From Falsiruegeria litorea R37 (GTDB lineage Bacteria > Pseudomonadota > Alphaproteobacteria > Rhodobacterales > Rhodobacteraceae), in assembly GCF_900172225.1 (NCBI RefSeq), contig NZ_FWFO01000001.1:1364001-1428000 (forward strand): DNA of 64,000 nt, given 5' to 3'. Below are positions 16,836 through 26,413 of the stretch, piece after piece. The notes under the pieces are model-generated. The model was not told the DNA's origin. It saw only the letters and a list, made by a program, of their open reading frames with translations, and ran no database searches. Made by a program: the position numbers and the translations under genes. Within the stretch, counting starts at the first letter, position 1; each line of letters starts with the position of its first letter.

Positions 16836-17282
16836 TCAGTTCAGCCCGCGCCGTTCTCGGATCTCGCGCTCGCGCAGCGGGAACTTGTCGATGGATCGGC
16901 TCAGTTCACGGATGCTCCACGGGAAGGGCTTGCGCAGTTTGACGCCGCCGTCCTTGCCGATGAGCACCAGTTGGAAGCCCCGCGGGCGTAACTTGGTGCG
17001 CAGCGCCGAACGTGCGCTTGGGTCTGTGTCGGTCAGGACAACAACGTCACGCTCCAGCATCTCGGCCTCGCCCTTCATCAGGATGTCGATCTGCTGCTGG
17101 AACCGTGGGTCCGCATCGGTGTCGGCAAAGACGACGACGGGCCGGTTTGTCCATAAAAATTCACTTAAATCGCTGTCACCGGCGGGCTGCACAAAGGCGG
17201 GCTCGCCCGATTGCGTGGCGTCTGCGGCCAGCGATGTGACCGGAAATAACACCGATAAAACAAGGGCTAATGTGCGTGTCAT
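16836..17282 (-). CDS. Exported DUF4174-domain protein
   Basis: A 148-residue protein with signal peptide MTRTLALVLSVLFPVTSLAA and a thioredoxin-like-fold domain of the DUF4174 type: RPVVVFADTDADPRFQQQID and GFQLVLIGKDGGVKLRKPFP are the family core, ending in REIRERRGLN. Function unknown; members are periplasmic or extracellular. AGGAGACCCA precedes the ATG at 17282. It is convergent with pccA and divergent from the sulfotransferase-like gene. Its longer upstream frame is the shadow of that neighbour. Confidence 0.85.
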   Translation of the reverse strand: MTRTLALVLSVLFPVTSLAADATQSGEPAFVQPAGDSDLSEFLWTNRPVVVFADTDADPRFQQQIDILMKGEAEMLERDVVVLTDTDPSARSALRTKLRPRGFQLVLIGKDGGVKLRKPFPWSIRELSRSIDKFPLREREIRERRGLN

Positions 17283-17453
17283 TGGGTCTCCTGTTGGGTT
17301 GAATATAAACCCTTGTGGGACGATTGCGACCACTGATCTGCACGTCATCACCAAAAAGTTTAACGTTAATCGCTTCGTCAGGGGTTGGGCATGACTGTCA
17401 TTGAATACCCCCGGAACCGGTCGCCGCGCGCGGCTTTGGACAAAGGCGAGCTT

Positions 17454-18386
17454 ATGGACGTTATTCTGCACATCGGCGCACATCGGTGCGCGACCACCAC
17501 CTTTCAGGACTACATGCGCGGCAACGCCGAACGCCTGCGACAGGGCGGCACGGTGTTTTGGGGGCCGTATCGGACACGCAACGGGCTGTTCAATGGGATC
17601 GTGCCTGACAGAATGCCGAACCTGCGCAAGAACCGGCAAAAACGCGGGGTTGGTCGGGTGCAGATCAACCTGGACAGCTGTGCGGCCCGTGGGGCCAAGC
17701 GCTTGGTGGTGAGTGAGGAAAACATGCTGGGCTCGGTCCGGCAGAACCTGCGCGACAAGGCGCTGTATTTGGGCGCGGGTGAACGGATGGCGCGATATGC
17801 CGAGGCCTTTGACGGGCGGGTCACGGATATCATGCTGAACATTCGTGGGCTTGATCTGTATTGGGCGTCGGCGCTTGGCTACGGGTTGACCCGCGGGCGC
17901 GGGGTGCCCGATGCCGAGGCGCTGGACCGGATGGCCTATGGTCTGCGCACCTGGCGTGATGTGATCACCGATGTCAGCTGCGCCGTACCTGACGCGCGCC
18001 TGTGGGTGCTGCCGTTTGAATCCTTTCAGGGGCGACCGGACGCGCAGCTGCGCTCGGTCCTGGGCTGCACAGTTCCACCTGCACGCAGCGACGTGCGGTT
18101 GAACGCAACGCCACGTTTGCCCCAATTGCGGCGCGATCTGCCGCGCAACATCTCGCGCAAGCTGCCCAAGGGCAGCGGACGCTGGTTGCCGTTCACCGAA
18201 CGCCAGACCGCTGCCCTGCGCGAGGCTTATGCAGACGATTTGATGTGGTTGACCTCTGGCGCCGATGGAACGGCCTGGCTGGTTTACGACCCGGACAAAA
18301 AACCGGTGGGGCAAACCCCGCCAATGACGAACAGAACAAGAGGAAGACGTAATGACCAAGACCGACGAATGGCGGGCGCTGGCTGA
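17454..18386 (+). CDS. Sulfotransferase-like protein
   Basis: A 310-residue cytoplasmic protein. Its start, [20 protein letters not shown], matches the 5'-phosphosulfate-binding loop of PAPS-dependent sulfotransferases; the rest ([20 protein letters not shown]) is weakly conserved. Such proteins sulfate sugars or lipids, but the acceptor here is unknown. AAAGGCGAG lies before the ATG at 17454; an upstream ATG at 17391 would add 21 residues. Its last 35 bases overlap the methylmalonyl-CoA mutase gene in another frame, which suggests coupled translation. Confidence 0.7.
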   Translation: MDVILHIGAHRCATTTFQDYMRGNAERLRQGGTVFWGPYRTRNGLFNGIVPDRMPNLRKNRQKRGVGRVQINLDSCAARGAKRLVVSEENMLGSVRQNLRDKALYLGAGERMARYAEAFDGRVTDIMLNIRGLDLYWASALGYGLTRGRGVPDAEALDRMAYGLRTWRDVITDVSCAVPDARLWVLPFESFQGRPDAQLRSVLGCTVPPARSDVRLNATPRLPQLRRDLPRNISRKLPKGSGRWLPFTERQTAALREAYADDLMWLTSGADGTAWLVYDPDKKPVGQTPPMTNRTRGRRNDQDRRMAGAG

Positions 18387-20478
18387 AAAAGAGCTGCGCG
18401 GCCGCCCGGTTGACGATTTGACCTGGACGACGCTGGAAGGCATCGACGTCAAGCCGCTCTATACCGAAGAAGACACCGCAGACCTGCCACATATGGGCAC
18501 CTTGCCCGGCGTGGGTCCGTTCACACGGGGCGTCAAGGCGACCATGTACGCAGGCCGCCCCTGGACCATCCGACAGTATGCCGGTTTCTCGACGGCTGAG
18601 GAATCCAACGCCTTCTACCGCCGCAACCTGGCCGCCGGTCAGCAGGGCGTCTCGGTCGCTTTCGATCTGGCCACCCACCGGGGCTATGACAGCGATCACC
18701 CCCGTGTGGTTGGCGACGTCGGCAAGGCGGGCGTAGCAATTGACTCAGTTGAGGACATGAAGGTGCTGTTTGACGGCATCCCGCTCGACAAGGTCTCGGT
18801 CTCGATGACCATGAACGGGGCGGTGATCCCGATCCTTGCGAGCTTTATCGTGGCAGGCGAAGAGCAGGGTCATGACAAGAGCTTGCTGGCCGGCACCATT
18901 CAGAACGACATTCTGAAAGAGTTCATGGTCCGCAACACCTATATCTATCCGCCCGAACCCTCGATGCGGATCATCTCTGACATCATCGAATACACCTCGA
19001 ACGAGATGCCGAAATTCAACTCGATCTCGATCTCGGGCTACCACATGCAAGAGGCCGGGGCGAACCTGGTGCAGGAACTGGCCTATACCATCGCTGATGG
19101 CCGCGAATATGTACGCGCGGCGATCAACGCAGGCATGGACGTGGACAAGTTCGCGGGCCGCCTGTCGTTCTTCTTTGCCATCGGCATGAATTTCTTCATG
19201 GAGATAGCGAAACTGCGCGCTGCGCGGACCTTGTGGCACCGTGTCATGACTGAATTCGGCGCCAAATCCGAACGCTCGAAAATGCTGCGCACCCATTGCC
19301 AGACCTCGGGCGTGTCGTTGCAGGAACAAGACCCCTACAACAACGTCATCCGCACGGCCTATGAGGCGATGAGCGCGGTTCTGGGCGGCACGCAAAGCTT
19401 GCACACCAACGCACTGGACGAGGCGATCGCGCTGCCCACCGATTTCTCGGCCCGGATTGCGCGCAACACCCAGCTGGTGCTGCAGGAAGAAACCGGTGTG
19501 ACCAATGTGGTCGATCCGCTGGCGGGCTCTTACTACATCGAAAGTCTGACGGCCGAGTTGGTCGACAAGGCCTGGGCGCTGATGGAAGAGGTCGAGGAAA
19601 TGGGCGGCATGACCAAGGCCGTCGAATCCGGCATGCCCAAACTGCGGATCGAGGAATCGGCGGCGCGCCGTCAGGCGATGATCGACCGCGGCGAAGAGGT
19701 CGTCGTCGGCGTCAACAAGTATCGCAAGGACAAAGAAGACCCGATCGACATTCTGGATGTCGACAACATGGCCGTGCGCGAAAGCCAGATCGCACGTTTG
19801 CAGAAGATGCGCGCCGAACGGGACGAGGCCGCCTGTCAGGGCGCGTTGGATGAACTGACCCGCCGCGCCAAAGAGGGCGGCAACGTCCTGGAAGCCGCGG
19901 TCGAAGCCGCCCGCCACCGGGCCTCTGTGGGAGAGATCAGCATGGCAATGGAAAAGGAATTCGGCCGTCACCGTGCCGAGGTCAAAACGCTGGCTGGCGT
20001 CTACGGCGCCGCTTATGAGGGCGACGAGGGCTTTGCCGCGATCCAAAAAAGCATCGACGAGTTTGCCGAGGCCGAAGGCCGCCGTCCGCGTCTGTTGGTG
20101 GTCAAGATGGGCCAGGATGGGCACGACCGGGGCGCCAAGGTGATCGCGACGGCCTTTGCCGACATCGGCTTTGATGTCGACGTAGGCCCGCTGTTCCAGA
20201 CGCCCGCCGAGGCGGCGCAGGATGCGGTCGACAACGACGTGCATGTCATCGGAATCTCGTCTCAGGCGGCTGGTCACAAGACGCTGGCCCCGCAGCTGGT
20301 CGAAGAGCTGAAAAAGGCAGGCGCCGAGGACATCATCGTGATCTGCGGCGGTGTGATCCCGCAGCAGGATTATCAGTTCCTCTATGACAATGGCGTCAAG
20401 GCGATCTTTGGTCCGGGCACCAACATCCCCGAAGCAGCGCAGGACATTCTGAAGCTGATCGGCGAAGCGCGCAGCTAA
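18352..20478 (+). CDS. mcm: Methylmalonyl-CoA mutase (B12-dependent)
   Basis: A 708-residue single-chain mutase that isomerises (R)-methylmalonyl-CoA to succinyl-CoA, finishing propionyl-CoA assimilation. The N-terminal substrate domain shows [20 protein letters not shown] and [16 protein letters not shown]; the C-terminal cobalamin domain has the DxHxxG signature as [12 protein letters not shown] near residue 585 and [11 protein letters not shown], with [10 protein letters not shown] beyond. AGAGGAAGACGTA precedes the ATG. It overlaps the sulfotransferase-like gene by 35 bases and is followed by two hairpins. Methylmalonyl-CoA epimerase, also needed, is not in the window. Confidence 0.97.
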   Translation: MTKTDEWRALAEKELRGRPVDDLTWTTLEGIDVKPLYTEEDTADLPHMGTLPGVGPFTRGVKATMYAGRPWTIRQYAGFSTAEESNAFYRRNLAAGQQGVSVAFDLATHRGYDSDHPRVVGDVGKAGVAIDSVEDMKVLFDGIPLDKVSVSMTMNGAVIPILASFIVAGEEQGHDKSLLAGTIQNDILKEFMVRNTYIYPPEPSMRIISDIIEYTSNEMPKFNSISISGYHMQEAGANLVQELAYTIADGREYVRAAINAGMDVDKFAGRLSFFFAIGMNFFMEIAKLRAARTLWHRVMTEFGAKSERSKMLRTHCQTSGVSLQEQDPYNNVIRTAYEAMSAVLGGTQSLHTNALDEAIALPTDFSARIARNTQLVLQEETGVTNVVDPLAGSYYIESLTAELVDKAWALMEEVEEMGGMTKAVESGMPKLRIEESAARRQAMIDRGEEVVVGVNKYRKDKEDPIDILDVDNMAVRESQIARLQKMRAERDEAACQGALDELTRRAKEGGNVLEAAVEAARHRASVGEISMAMEKEFGRHRAEVKTLAGVYGAAYEGDEGFAAIQKSIDEFAEAEGRRPRLLVVKMGQDGHDRGAKVIATAFADIGFDVDVGPLFQTPAEAAQDAVDNDVHVIGISSQAAGHKTLAPQLVEELKKAGAEDIIVICGGVIPQQDYQFLYDNGVKAIFGPGTNIPEAAQDILKLIGEARS

Positions 20479-20486
20479 TCGTTGGG

Positions 20487-20591
20487 GAGGGGGCTGTCTG
20501 CCCCCTCTGCTCAAGCTTTCAGCATGAGCATTCACCCCCGACCGTATTTTGAAACAAGAAGAAGCAGCGGGCCTTGGCGCGCTGCTTTTTT
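20487..20591 (+). terminator. Two hairpins after methylmalonyl-CoA mutase
   Basis: GAGGGGGC/GCCCCCTC (20487-20494 and 20500-20507, loop TGTCT) lacks a T-run. A second hairpin, AGCAGCG (20563-20569) with CGCTGCT (20580-20586) followed by T-run to 20591, is a standard intrinsic terminator. Confidence 0.85.
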
Positions 20592-20622
20592 CATGGCTAA
20601 GTCCGGGTAGGAGGACCCGAGA

Positions 20623-21231
20623 ATGAAGTTGGATCATCTTGCTGTTGCGGGCGCAACGTTGGACGAGGCTGTGGCTCATGTCGAAAAGGCGCTTGGCGTG
20701 TCGATGGGGCCTGGTGGGCAGCATCCGCGATATGGAACCCACAACCGGCTGATCGGGCTGGAGGGTGGTCTGTATCTTGAGGCGATTGCTGTTGATCCGT
20801 CGGTCGACCCTCAGGACCAACCACGATGGTTCGATCTTGACCGGTTTGAGGGACCTGCACGCCTGATCAACTGGATTTTGCGCGCCGATGACCTGATGGC
20901 CGAGCAGGCGCAACTGCCGGACCACGCGCAACGGGTGGTCGAGATGCAGCGCGGCGATCTGCAATGGCTCATGACGGTGCCGAGCGACGGAATTCTGCCC
21001 TTCGACAATCTGTGCCCGGCTGTGCTGCAGTGGCTGGGGACGCCGCCAGCAGGATCCATGACGCCTTCGGGGTGCTCTCTGGATCGCTTGATCTTGTCTC
21101 ATCCTGAGGTCACTGAGCTTGGCAAGCGTGTCGAGGTCTTGACCCGCGATGCGCGGATTGTGGTCGAGGCCGGAGCCCCCGGTTTGAGGGCCGAGTTCAC
21201 CACACCGTCTGGCCCAAGGGTGCTGACATGA
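20623..21231 (+). CDS. Glyoxalase-like (VOC) domain protein
   Basis: A 202-residue protein of the glyoxalase-like domain family (PF13468). The start [20 protein letters not shown] and [20 protein letters not shown] are typical, with His and Glu residues that could bind a metal. The fold suggests lyase or isomerase-like chemistry; the substrate is unknown. GTAGGAGG precedes the ATG. Its stop overlaps the GNAT gene start as ATGA, so the two form a coupled pair. It is not the methylmalonyl-CoA epimerase, which is shorter and has different motifs. Confidence 0.85.
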   Translation: MKLDHLAVAGATLDEAVAHVEKALGVSMGPGGQHPRYGTHNRLIGLEGGLYLEAIAVDPSVDPQDQPRWFDLDRFEGPARLINWILRADDLMAEQAQLPDHAQRVVEMQRGDLQWLMTVPSDGILPFDNLCPAVLQWLGTPPAGSMTPSGCSLDRLILSHPEVTELGKRVEVLTRDARIVVEAGAPGLRAEFTTPSGPRVLT

Positions 21232-21710
21232 TCATCCGGCAGGCGCAGGCCGGGGAAGCAGAGGCCATCGCCGAGATCACCAACGCCATCATCCGCGACA
21301 GCACGATCACCTTCACGACCACCGAAAAAGATGTGGCCGAAATTGCAGACACCATTGCGGTCCGCGGTCCTTGCTACTTGGTCGCAGAGATGGACGGGCG
21401 GTTGGCGGGTTTTGCGACCTACGGCGCATTCCGAGGCGGTCCGGGATATGCAGGGACCAAAGAGCATTCTATCCAGTTGGCTCCGTGGGCCAGGGGGGCA
21501 GGCGTGGGGCGCGCCTTGATGGCCGCGCTGGAGCAGGTGGCACGGGACCAGGGTGTTCATGTGCTTGTCGCAGGGGTGAGCAACAGCAACCCCAATGGTG
21601 TGGCCTTTCACGCGGCCCTTGGGTTTCACGAGGTCGGGCGCATGCCACAGGTTGGGTGTAAGTGGGATACGTACCTTGATCTGATCTTGATGCAGAAAAT
21701 TCTGACCTAG
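21228..21710 (+). CDS. GNAT N-acetyltransferase, phosphinothricin-acetyltransferase type
   Basis: A 160-residue acetyl-CoA-dependent N-acetyltransferase. [40 protein letters not shown] (the acetyl-CoA-binding A motif, near residues 75-100) and [17 protein letters not shown] are characteristic of the Pat/YncA group, which acetylates amino-acid analogues such as methionine sulfoximine. ATGA overlap with the VOC gene. Physiological substrate not determined. Confidence 0.88.
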   Translation: MIIRQAQAGEAEAIAEITNAIIRDSTITFTTTEKDVAEIADTIAVRGPCYLVAEMDGRLAGFATYGAFRGGPGYAGTKEHSIQLAPWARGAGVGRALMAALEQVARDQGVHVLVAGVSNSNPNGVAFHAALGFHEVGRMPQVGCKWDTYLDLILMQKILT

Positions 21711-21775
21711 GGTCTTGACCCAGGTGCCACTAAGACGCACCTGACAAAGGGTTTTCTCCACGATAGGGTAACTCC

Positions 21776-22456
21776 ATGTCTTTATGGTCCCGCATCACCG
21801 ACGCACTCAGCGCACTGGCCCAGGGCGAAAGCCTTAGCCAAGTTTTTGAAAAGCTGCGCACGCCGCCCGAGCGCTCGGTGGCCTTTGCCATCGCCGTGAT
21901 TGCGCTTGGCGCCAAGATGGCCAAGGCCGATGGGCATGTTACCCGCGACGAGGTCACGGCCTTTCGCGAGGTGTTCCAGATCGCGCGTGACGATGAAGCT
22001 GGCGCGGCGCGCGTGTTCAACATGGCGCGGACGGACGTCGCGGGCTATCGTGACTATGCCCAGCAGATCAAGACGATGTTCGCCGAGGATCGCCAGACCC
22101 TGAACGACCTGATGGAGGGGTTGTTTCACATCGCAATGGCGGATGGGTTCTATCACCCCAATGAGAATGAGTTTCTGGGCGATGTCGCTGGAATTTTTGG
22201 CCTGAGCGAGGCGCAATTTCTGGGTCTCAGGGCCCGTTTTGTGCCGGATGCGCCCAATGATCCTTACGTGGTTCTGGGGGTTGAACCGGATATGCCTCTG
22301 CCCGAAATCCGCAAGGTCTGGCGCAAGCTGGTGCGCGAAACCCACCCCGATGCGATGATCGCACGTGGGGTGCCGGAAGAGGCGATCAAGCTGGCCGAAA
22401 AGCGCATGATCGACATCAACCGCGCCTGGGACGAGATCAACGGCGCGAAGGTCTGA
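21776..22456 (+). CDS. TerB/DnaJ co-chaperone-like protein (DjlA type)
   Basis: A 226-residue protein with a TerB-like helical domain (KMAKADGHVTRDEVTAFREV near residue 45, MADGFYHPNENEFL near 120) followed by a C-terminal J domain. The J domain carries the HPD tripeptide (RETHPDAMIARG), so it can stimulate an Hsp70. E. coli DjlA has an N-terminal membrane helix, which is not evident here. It is followed after three bases by the endonuclease/phosphatase gene. Confidence 0.88.
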   Translation: MSLWSRITDALSALAQGESLSQVFEKLRTPPERSVAFAIAVIALGAKMAKADGHVTRDEVTAFREVFQIARDDEAGAARVFNMARTDVAGYRDYAQQIKTMFAEDRQTLNDLMEGLFHIAMADGFYHPNENEFLGDVAGIFGLSEAQFLGLRARFVPDAPNDPYVVLGVEPDMPLPEIRKVWRKLVRETHPDAMIARGVPEEAIKLAEKRMIDINRAWDEINGAKV

Positions 22457-22459
22457 GCC

Positions 22460-23464
22460 ATGCGCGTGGCCACTTATAACGTAGAGTGGTTCGCCAATCT
22501 CTTCGATAAAGAGGATCAACTGATTGCCGACGACAGCTGGTCCGGGCGTCATGGCGTCACACGCGCGCGGCAGATTGAAGCTTTGGCCAAGGTGTTCACT
22601 GCCATTGATGCGGACATCATAATGATCGTCGAGGCGCCCAACACCGGCAAACGGCAAAGCACGGTGCGGGCGCTGGATCATTTTGTGCAGGCGTTTGGGC
22701 TGCGCACCAGCAAGGCCCTGATGGGGTTTGCCAATGACACCCATCAAGAGATCGCGGTTCTCTATGACCCGGACCGTTTGACCGTGCACCATGATCCGAA
22801 AGGGGATGAAACTGGCAAGAAAGGCAGCGCCGAGGCGCCGCGGTTCGACGGAACCTTCCGCATCGATCTGGACGTCGACGCGACCGAGGATCTGGTGCGG
22901 TTCTCCAAGCCGCCGCTTGAGTTGGCGGTTGAGACGGCGGCCGGGTCGCAGTTTCGTATGATCGGGGTGCATCTGAAGTCAAAGGCGCCACATGGCGCGC
23001 GCACGCGGGATGAAGTGATCCGCCGGTCGATCGCCAACCGGCGCAAACAGTTGGCGCAGGCGATCTGGCTGCGGCAACGGGTCGAGGCGCATCAGGCGCG
23101 GGGCGAAGAGGTCATCCTGTTGGGTGATCTGAACGATGGTCCGGGGCTCGATGAGTTCGAAAACCTCTTTGGCAGGTCCTCGGTCGAGATCCTGCTGGAC
23201 GCGGGCCTGTATGATCCGCACCCCTATGCGACGGAACAGGGGCAAAAGCAGGTAACGGCCCGGTTCGAGAACCCGGAAACGGGATCAACACTCGAGGCGT
23301 TGCTGGATTACATCCTTGTCACCTCAACCATTCAGAACCGCCATCCGGAATGGAAAATCTGGCATCCCGATCGATGTCCGGACTGTCAGGCGGCGCCGGA
23401 ATTGCAGGCGGCTTTGCGTCTGGCATCGGATCATTTCCCGGTGACACTGGACGTTGATCTTTGA
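22460..23464 (+). CDS. Endonuclease/exonuclease/phosphatase family protein
   Basis: A 334-residue protein of the EEP superfamily (PF03372). It begins at MRVATYNVEWFANLFDKEDQ, with the catalytic Asn/Glu region, and shows GDLNDGPGLDEFE (near residue 215) and the terminal ASDHFPVTLDVDL, which carry the metal and phosphate-handling residues. No signal peptide. It could be a nuclease or a phosphodiesterase; the sequence does not decide. It starts three bases after the DnaJ-domain gene and runs directly into a small exported protein gene. Confidence 0.88.
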   Translation: MRVATYNVEWFANLFDKEDQLIADDSWSGRHGVTRARQIEALAKVFTAIDADIIMIVEAPNTGKRQSTVRALDHFVQAFGLRTSKALMGFANDTHQEIAVLYDPDRLTVHHDPKGDETGKKGSAEAPRFDGTFRIDLDVDATEDLVRFSKPPLELAVETAAGSQFRMIGVHLKSKAPHGARTRDEVIRRSIANRRKQLAQAIWLRQRVEAHQARGEEVILLGDLNDGPGLDEFENLFGRSSVEILLDAGLYDPHPYATEQGQKQVTARFENPETGSTLEALLDYILVTSTIQNRHPEWKIWHPDRCPDCQAAPELQAALRLASDHFPVTLDVDL

Positions 23465-23485
23465 ATGGGCGCACGCAGGTCTTAT

Positions 23486-23878
23486 ATGGAGGCCATGAAA
23501 CACATCATGATGCTATCCGCGGTCGGGCTGCTGCTGGCCGCTCCGCTTCAGGCGCAGGACTTGGGCAGTGAGCCGGACGAAAAATCCCTGATGGAGCAGG
23601 GGGCCGAGTTGTTTTTCAAGGGGCTGCGTCAGGAAATGGAACCCGCGCTAGAGAGCATGCTGGAAATGGCCGAACAGTTTGGCCCATCGATGCTGAGCTT
23701 TCTCGAAGAAATGGGACCAGCGCTTGCCGATCTTGTAGACGAGGTGCAGGATTGGAGCGCTTACCACGCGCCGGAAATGCTGCCCAACGGTGACATCATC
23801 ATTCGTAAGAAACAGCCCGAAGACGCGACTCCCGACCCGGCTGAACCGGACGGTGCACCCGAGCACACTGACATCTGA
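23486..23878 (+). CDS. Small exported acidic protein
   Basis: A 130-residue protein with signal peptide (MKHIMMLSAVGLLLAAPLQA) and an acidic, helical body rich in Met and Glu (EQGAELFFKGLRQEMEPALE). No known domain recognised, although similar short proteins are common in Rhodobacteraceae genomes. The start could be 23465, 23486 or 23495; 23486 keeps a ribosome site (GCAGG) at good distance. It ends just before the folded element at 23888. Confidence 0.7.
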   Translation: MEAMKHIMMLSAVGLLLAAPLQAQDLGSEPDEKSLMEQGAELFFKGLRQEMEPALESMLEMAEQFGPSMLSFLEEMGPALADLVDEVQDWSAYHAPEMLPNGDIIIRKKQPEDATPDPAEPDGAPEHTDI

Positions 23879-23887
23879 TTGGCGAGA

Positions 23888-24088
23888 GGGGGCACTCCCG
23901 CACCCGAGCGCTCCTGACTTCGTCAGCACCGCTAACGGCCTTGGGCCGGGCGCCTCGCCTTCGGCTCGGCGCTGTCTTGCCAGGTCGAGAGCCTGCGCTT
24001 TTGGCACCAACCGCCGAGCGAAGCGAGGCTCGGCCCAACGGGAGGCGATGTCCCGTAAGGGGCATCAACGACGGGCGGGAGTGCCCCC
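23888..24088. repeat. 201-base folded element bounded by 14-bp inverted repeats
   Basis: GGGGGCACTCCCGC (23888-23901) and its exact complement GCGGGAGTGCCCCC (24075-24088) bound a densely paired stretch: CTGAC-TTC-GTCAG (23914-23926), TTGGGCC with GGCCCAA (23941-23947 and 24032-24038), a GCGCC/GGCGC hairpin near 23950-23972, GCCGAGC/GCTCGGC (24013-24034) and ACGGGA/TCCCGT (24038-24056). No open frame of note. It may be a miniature mobile element, a REP-like repeat or a structured RNA. Only one copy was seen in the window. Confidence 0.75.
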
Positions 24089-24116
24089 GATACTCAGCAA
24101 TGTCTGAAAGTAACCT

Positions 24117-25721
24117 TTAGGAACGGCGTTTGACGACCAGCTCAGCCTCCAGCGATTGCGCCAGTGATTTCAGGCGCGCCTCGCCCACTTCGCCATAAAG
24201 CGCGCGCGAGGATTTTGGCAGAAGCAGTTCCAGTTGCTTTTTCTTTGGATACCACTTGAGCTTGCCCAACTCAGCGTCCTTCTGCATCCACAACATCGCG
24301 CCGAACCGCATGGCCTTACCCAGGATCTCTGCTTGTTTCTGTTCTTTCTCGTCGAGCAGTTCATAGAGCGGTTCGAAACGGTTGCCTTCGCGCTTGTTAC
24401 GATAGCGGTGTTGCAGGGCCAGACCCAGGAACACCCGTTCCGAGTGTTTTAGCCCGCCCAGGTTGGCGCGCGTGGCGTTGTCGAAACACACCTCGGCACG
24501 GTAGTCGGGGTGCGCGCGCCAACTGACGTCATGCAACAGGCAAGCGGCCTTGACCAAACGGATGCGCGACTTGGGGGCGGATTTGAACAGGGGCATGACA
24601 AAGTCAAAAAGCTGCTTGCCAAAGCCCGGCAGGCGCGCGTCCTTGGACTCGGCAAAATAGGCGCTTTCGATCAGCGGGTCGCGTTTGCGCAGGCGCAGCG
24701 GCATCTGCTCATAGAGCAATCCTTCCCGAATACCATAGCTGGAGATGGCAATGTCCTTGGGCTTGAAGGTCGTGAGGAGTCGCAGCAGCACGTCCGATGC
24801 AAAAGGCACCAGCGCCATGCGAGATGACGAAACCCCGGCGGCGCTGCGGATCTTGTTTGAATCGCCATTCTCAATAAACTTCGCCGTTTCGCGGACGTCA
24901 CTGGCAGACATTCGATACTCGTGCAGCACCTTGAGCGGATAGCCCCGACGCAGCATGTCGATGCGCGCGATCGCACGCCAGCTTCCCCCCACCAGAAACA
25001 GGCGATCCTGTTGCGGGCCCAATTGATCACGCAGCCCTTCCATCACGTCTTTGATGTGGACCTGGCGTCCCTTGCGTCCGCCCTTGACGTCACGCAGCTT
25101 GAGCGGCCCAAGCGATGACGTCACCCGTCGACCGACGCTGTTGTTTGAGATTTCGGCAAGCTCCATCGACGAACCGCCGATGTCGCAGATCAGGCCATAG
25201 GCCCCCGGCCAGCCCAGCAACACGCCTTGCGCGGACAGTCGGGCCTCTTCTTCGCCGTCGATGACCTGAATGTGCAGGCCCGTCTGCTCCAGAACCTCAG
25301 CGCAAAACGCGGCACCGTCTTCGGCATCGCGCACGGCAGCTGTGGCAACCACATGCAGCGGGGGCAGGTCCAGACCCTTGGCGATGTGCTGAAATCGTTC
25401 CAGAGCCGCCAGGGCCCGTTCGCGTCCATTTGGGTTCAAGCGCCCGGTTTCAGACAGGCCCGCGCCAAGAGCACACATGATCTTTTCGTTGTAGAAATAG
25501 GCAGGCGAGCGTGCCGCACCGTCAAAGACCACCATCCGGACCGAGTTCGAGCCGACGTCAACCACGCCGATCCGGGACAGATGCCGGACGCTAGGATCAT
25601 CAAACAGCGGGCGGCCAAATACGCCCCATTCGGGCGCGCTTTCATCGGTGTGCAGATCCATGTCGTCCCCAGATAGATCGCGGTCAGAGTGCGAGATTGC
25701 AGTGTCTGCGTCAATTGTCAT
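24117..25721 (-). CDS. ppx: Ppx/GppA exopolyphosphatase
   Basis: A 534-residue phosphatase that removes phosphate from polyphosphate ends, and perhaps converts pppGpp. The two ASKHA-type motifs are visible: GVVDVGSNSVRMVVFDG near residue 52 and ICDIGGSSMELAEI near 180; the C-terminal HD-like region has CLLHDVSWRAHPDYRAE near 395. Start at 25721 or, less likely, the Met at residue 21. It is followed on the same strand by hdaA and the AI-2E-type permease upstream, giving a three-gene string. Ends within 30 bases of the folded element. Confidence 0.93.
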   Translation of the reverse strand: MTIDADTAISHSDRDLSGDDMDLHTDESAPEWGVFGRPLFDDPSVRHLSRIGVVDVGSNSVRMVVFDGAARSPAYFYNEKIMCALGAGLSETGRLNPNGRERALAALERFQHIAKGLDLPPLHVVATAAVRDAEDGAAFCAEVLEQTGLHIQVIDGEEEARLSAQGVLLGWPGAYGLICDIGGSSMELAEISNNSVGRRVTSSLGPLKLRDVKGGRKGRQVHIKDVMEGLRDQLGPQQDRLFLVGGSWRAIARIDMLRRGYPLKVLHEYRMSASDVRETAKFIENGDSNKIRSAAGVSSSRMALVPFASDVLLRLLTTFKPKDIAISSYGIREGLLYEQMPLRLRKRDPLIESAYFAESKDARLPGFGKQLFDFVMPLFKSAPKSRIRLVKAACLLHDVSWRAHPDYRAEVCFDNATRANLGGLKHSERVFLGLALQHRYRNKREGNRFEPLYELLDEKEQKQAEILGKAMRFGAMLWMQKDAELGKLKWYPKKKQLELLLPKSSRALYGEVGEARLKSLAQSLEAELVVKRRS

Positions 25722-25741
25722 GGTGATCTGCGTCCAAAGGG

Positions 25742-26413
25742 TCAGAGGGTGTCGTCATTCAGCAACCGGATCGCAAGCGCCCGTGTGATGGTGCGTTTTT
25801 CCGCCAGCGCCACGCGATCAAGCCGTTCCACCACCTGCGCGGCGGTATCAAAGCGGCGGTCCATGTGGTTGACGAGATAGGAAATCACCTCGGGTTTGGG
25901 GCTGAGCTGGCGGTCGACAAAAAGCTTTGCCAGCACCGCGCACAGCAGCGCATCATCGGGCGGATCCAGCGCCACGTGGTGCGCGCCCTGGATGCGGCTT
26001 TGGAGGTCGGGAAGCGGCATTTCCCAGAACCGAGGAGCCAGACGTCCGGTCATCAGCAGGGTGTGCCCCTCGGCCAGGGTCAGGTTGTGCAGGTGAAACA
26101 GCGCTTTTTGCTTTTCAAGATTGTCGGCGACAAAGGGCACGTCCTCGACCGCGATGGGGCCGGTGGCCAGATCGGGCACTGCGTCATAGCGAAGGTCGTG
26201 GGCATTGATGATGCGCCCGCCGGTCTCTCCCGCCCAGACATGGGCGAGGTGCGTTTTGCCTGATCCTGCGGGACCTGTCAGTACCAGTTTGTTGCCCGGC
26301 CAGCTGGAAGCCGAGATCATCGCAACCGCCAATGCGTTGGCAGGCGAAACAAAGAAATCCTCCCGCCCCAGAGCCGTCTTGGCGGGCAGATCAAAGCTCA
26401 GCTGTTCAGCCAT
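25742..26413 (-). CDS. hdaA: DnaA regulatory protein HdaA (Hda homologue)
   Basis: A 223-residue AAA+ protein of the DnaA/Hda family that, with the beta clamp, promotes hydrolysis of DnaA-bound ATP and limits re-initiation. The N-terminal QLSFDLP is a clamp-binding motif, Walker A is GPAGSGKTHLAHVW (near residue 48), and the sensor-II region lies near VERLDRVALAEKR. It lacks the DnaA DNA-binding domain, as expected for Hda. The start codon abuts the stop codon of the AI-2E permease gene, so they are translated together. ppx follows. Confidence 0.92.
   Translation of the reverse strand: MAEQLSFDLPAKTALGREDFFVSPANALAVAMISASSWPGNKLVLTGPAGSGKTHLAHVWAGETGGRIINAHDLRYDAVPDLATGPIAVEDVPFVADNLEKQKALFHLHNLTLAEGHTLLMTGRLAPRFWEMPLPDLQSRIQGAHHVALDPPDDALLCAVLAKLFVDRQLSPKPEVISYLVNHMDRRFDTAAQVVERLDRVALAEKRTITRALAIRLLNDDTL

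Noticed and set aside
16836-18452. 538-codon minus-strand frame that would join the DUF4174 protein to a long upstream part
   Set aside because: The upstream part is the shadow of the sulfotransferase-like gene; a signal peptide and ribosome site mark the true start at 17282.
18745-21102. 785-codon minus-strand frame across methylmalonyl-CoA mutase
   Set aside because: Antisense shadow of mcm and the VOC gene; high-GC codon structure keeps the opposite frame open.
20623-21231. Methylmalonyl-CoA epimerase, because it follows the mutase
   Set aside because: The protein is longer, and its motifs match the glyoxalase-like PF13468 type and not the epimerase; two hairpins separate it from mcm.
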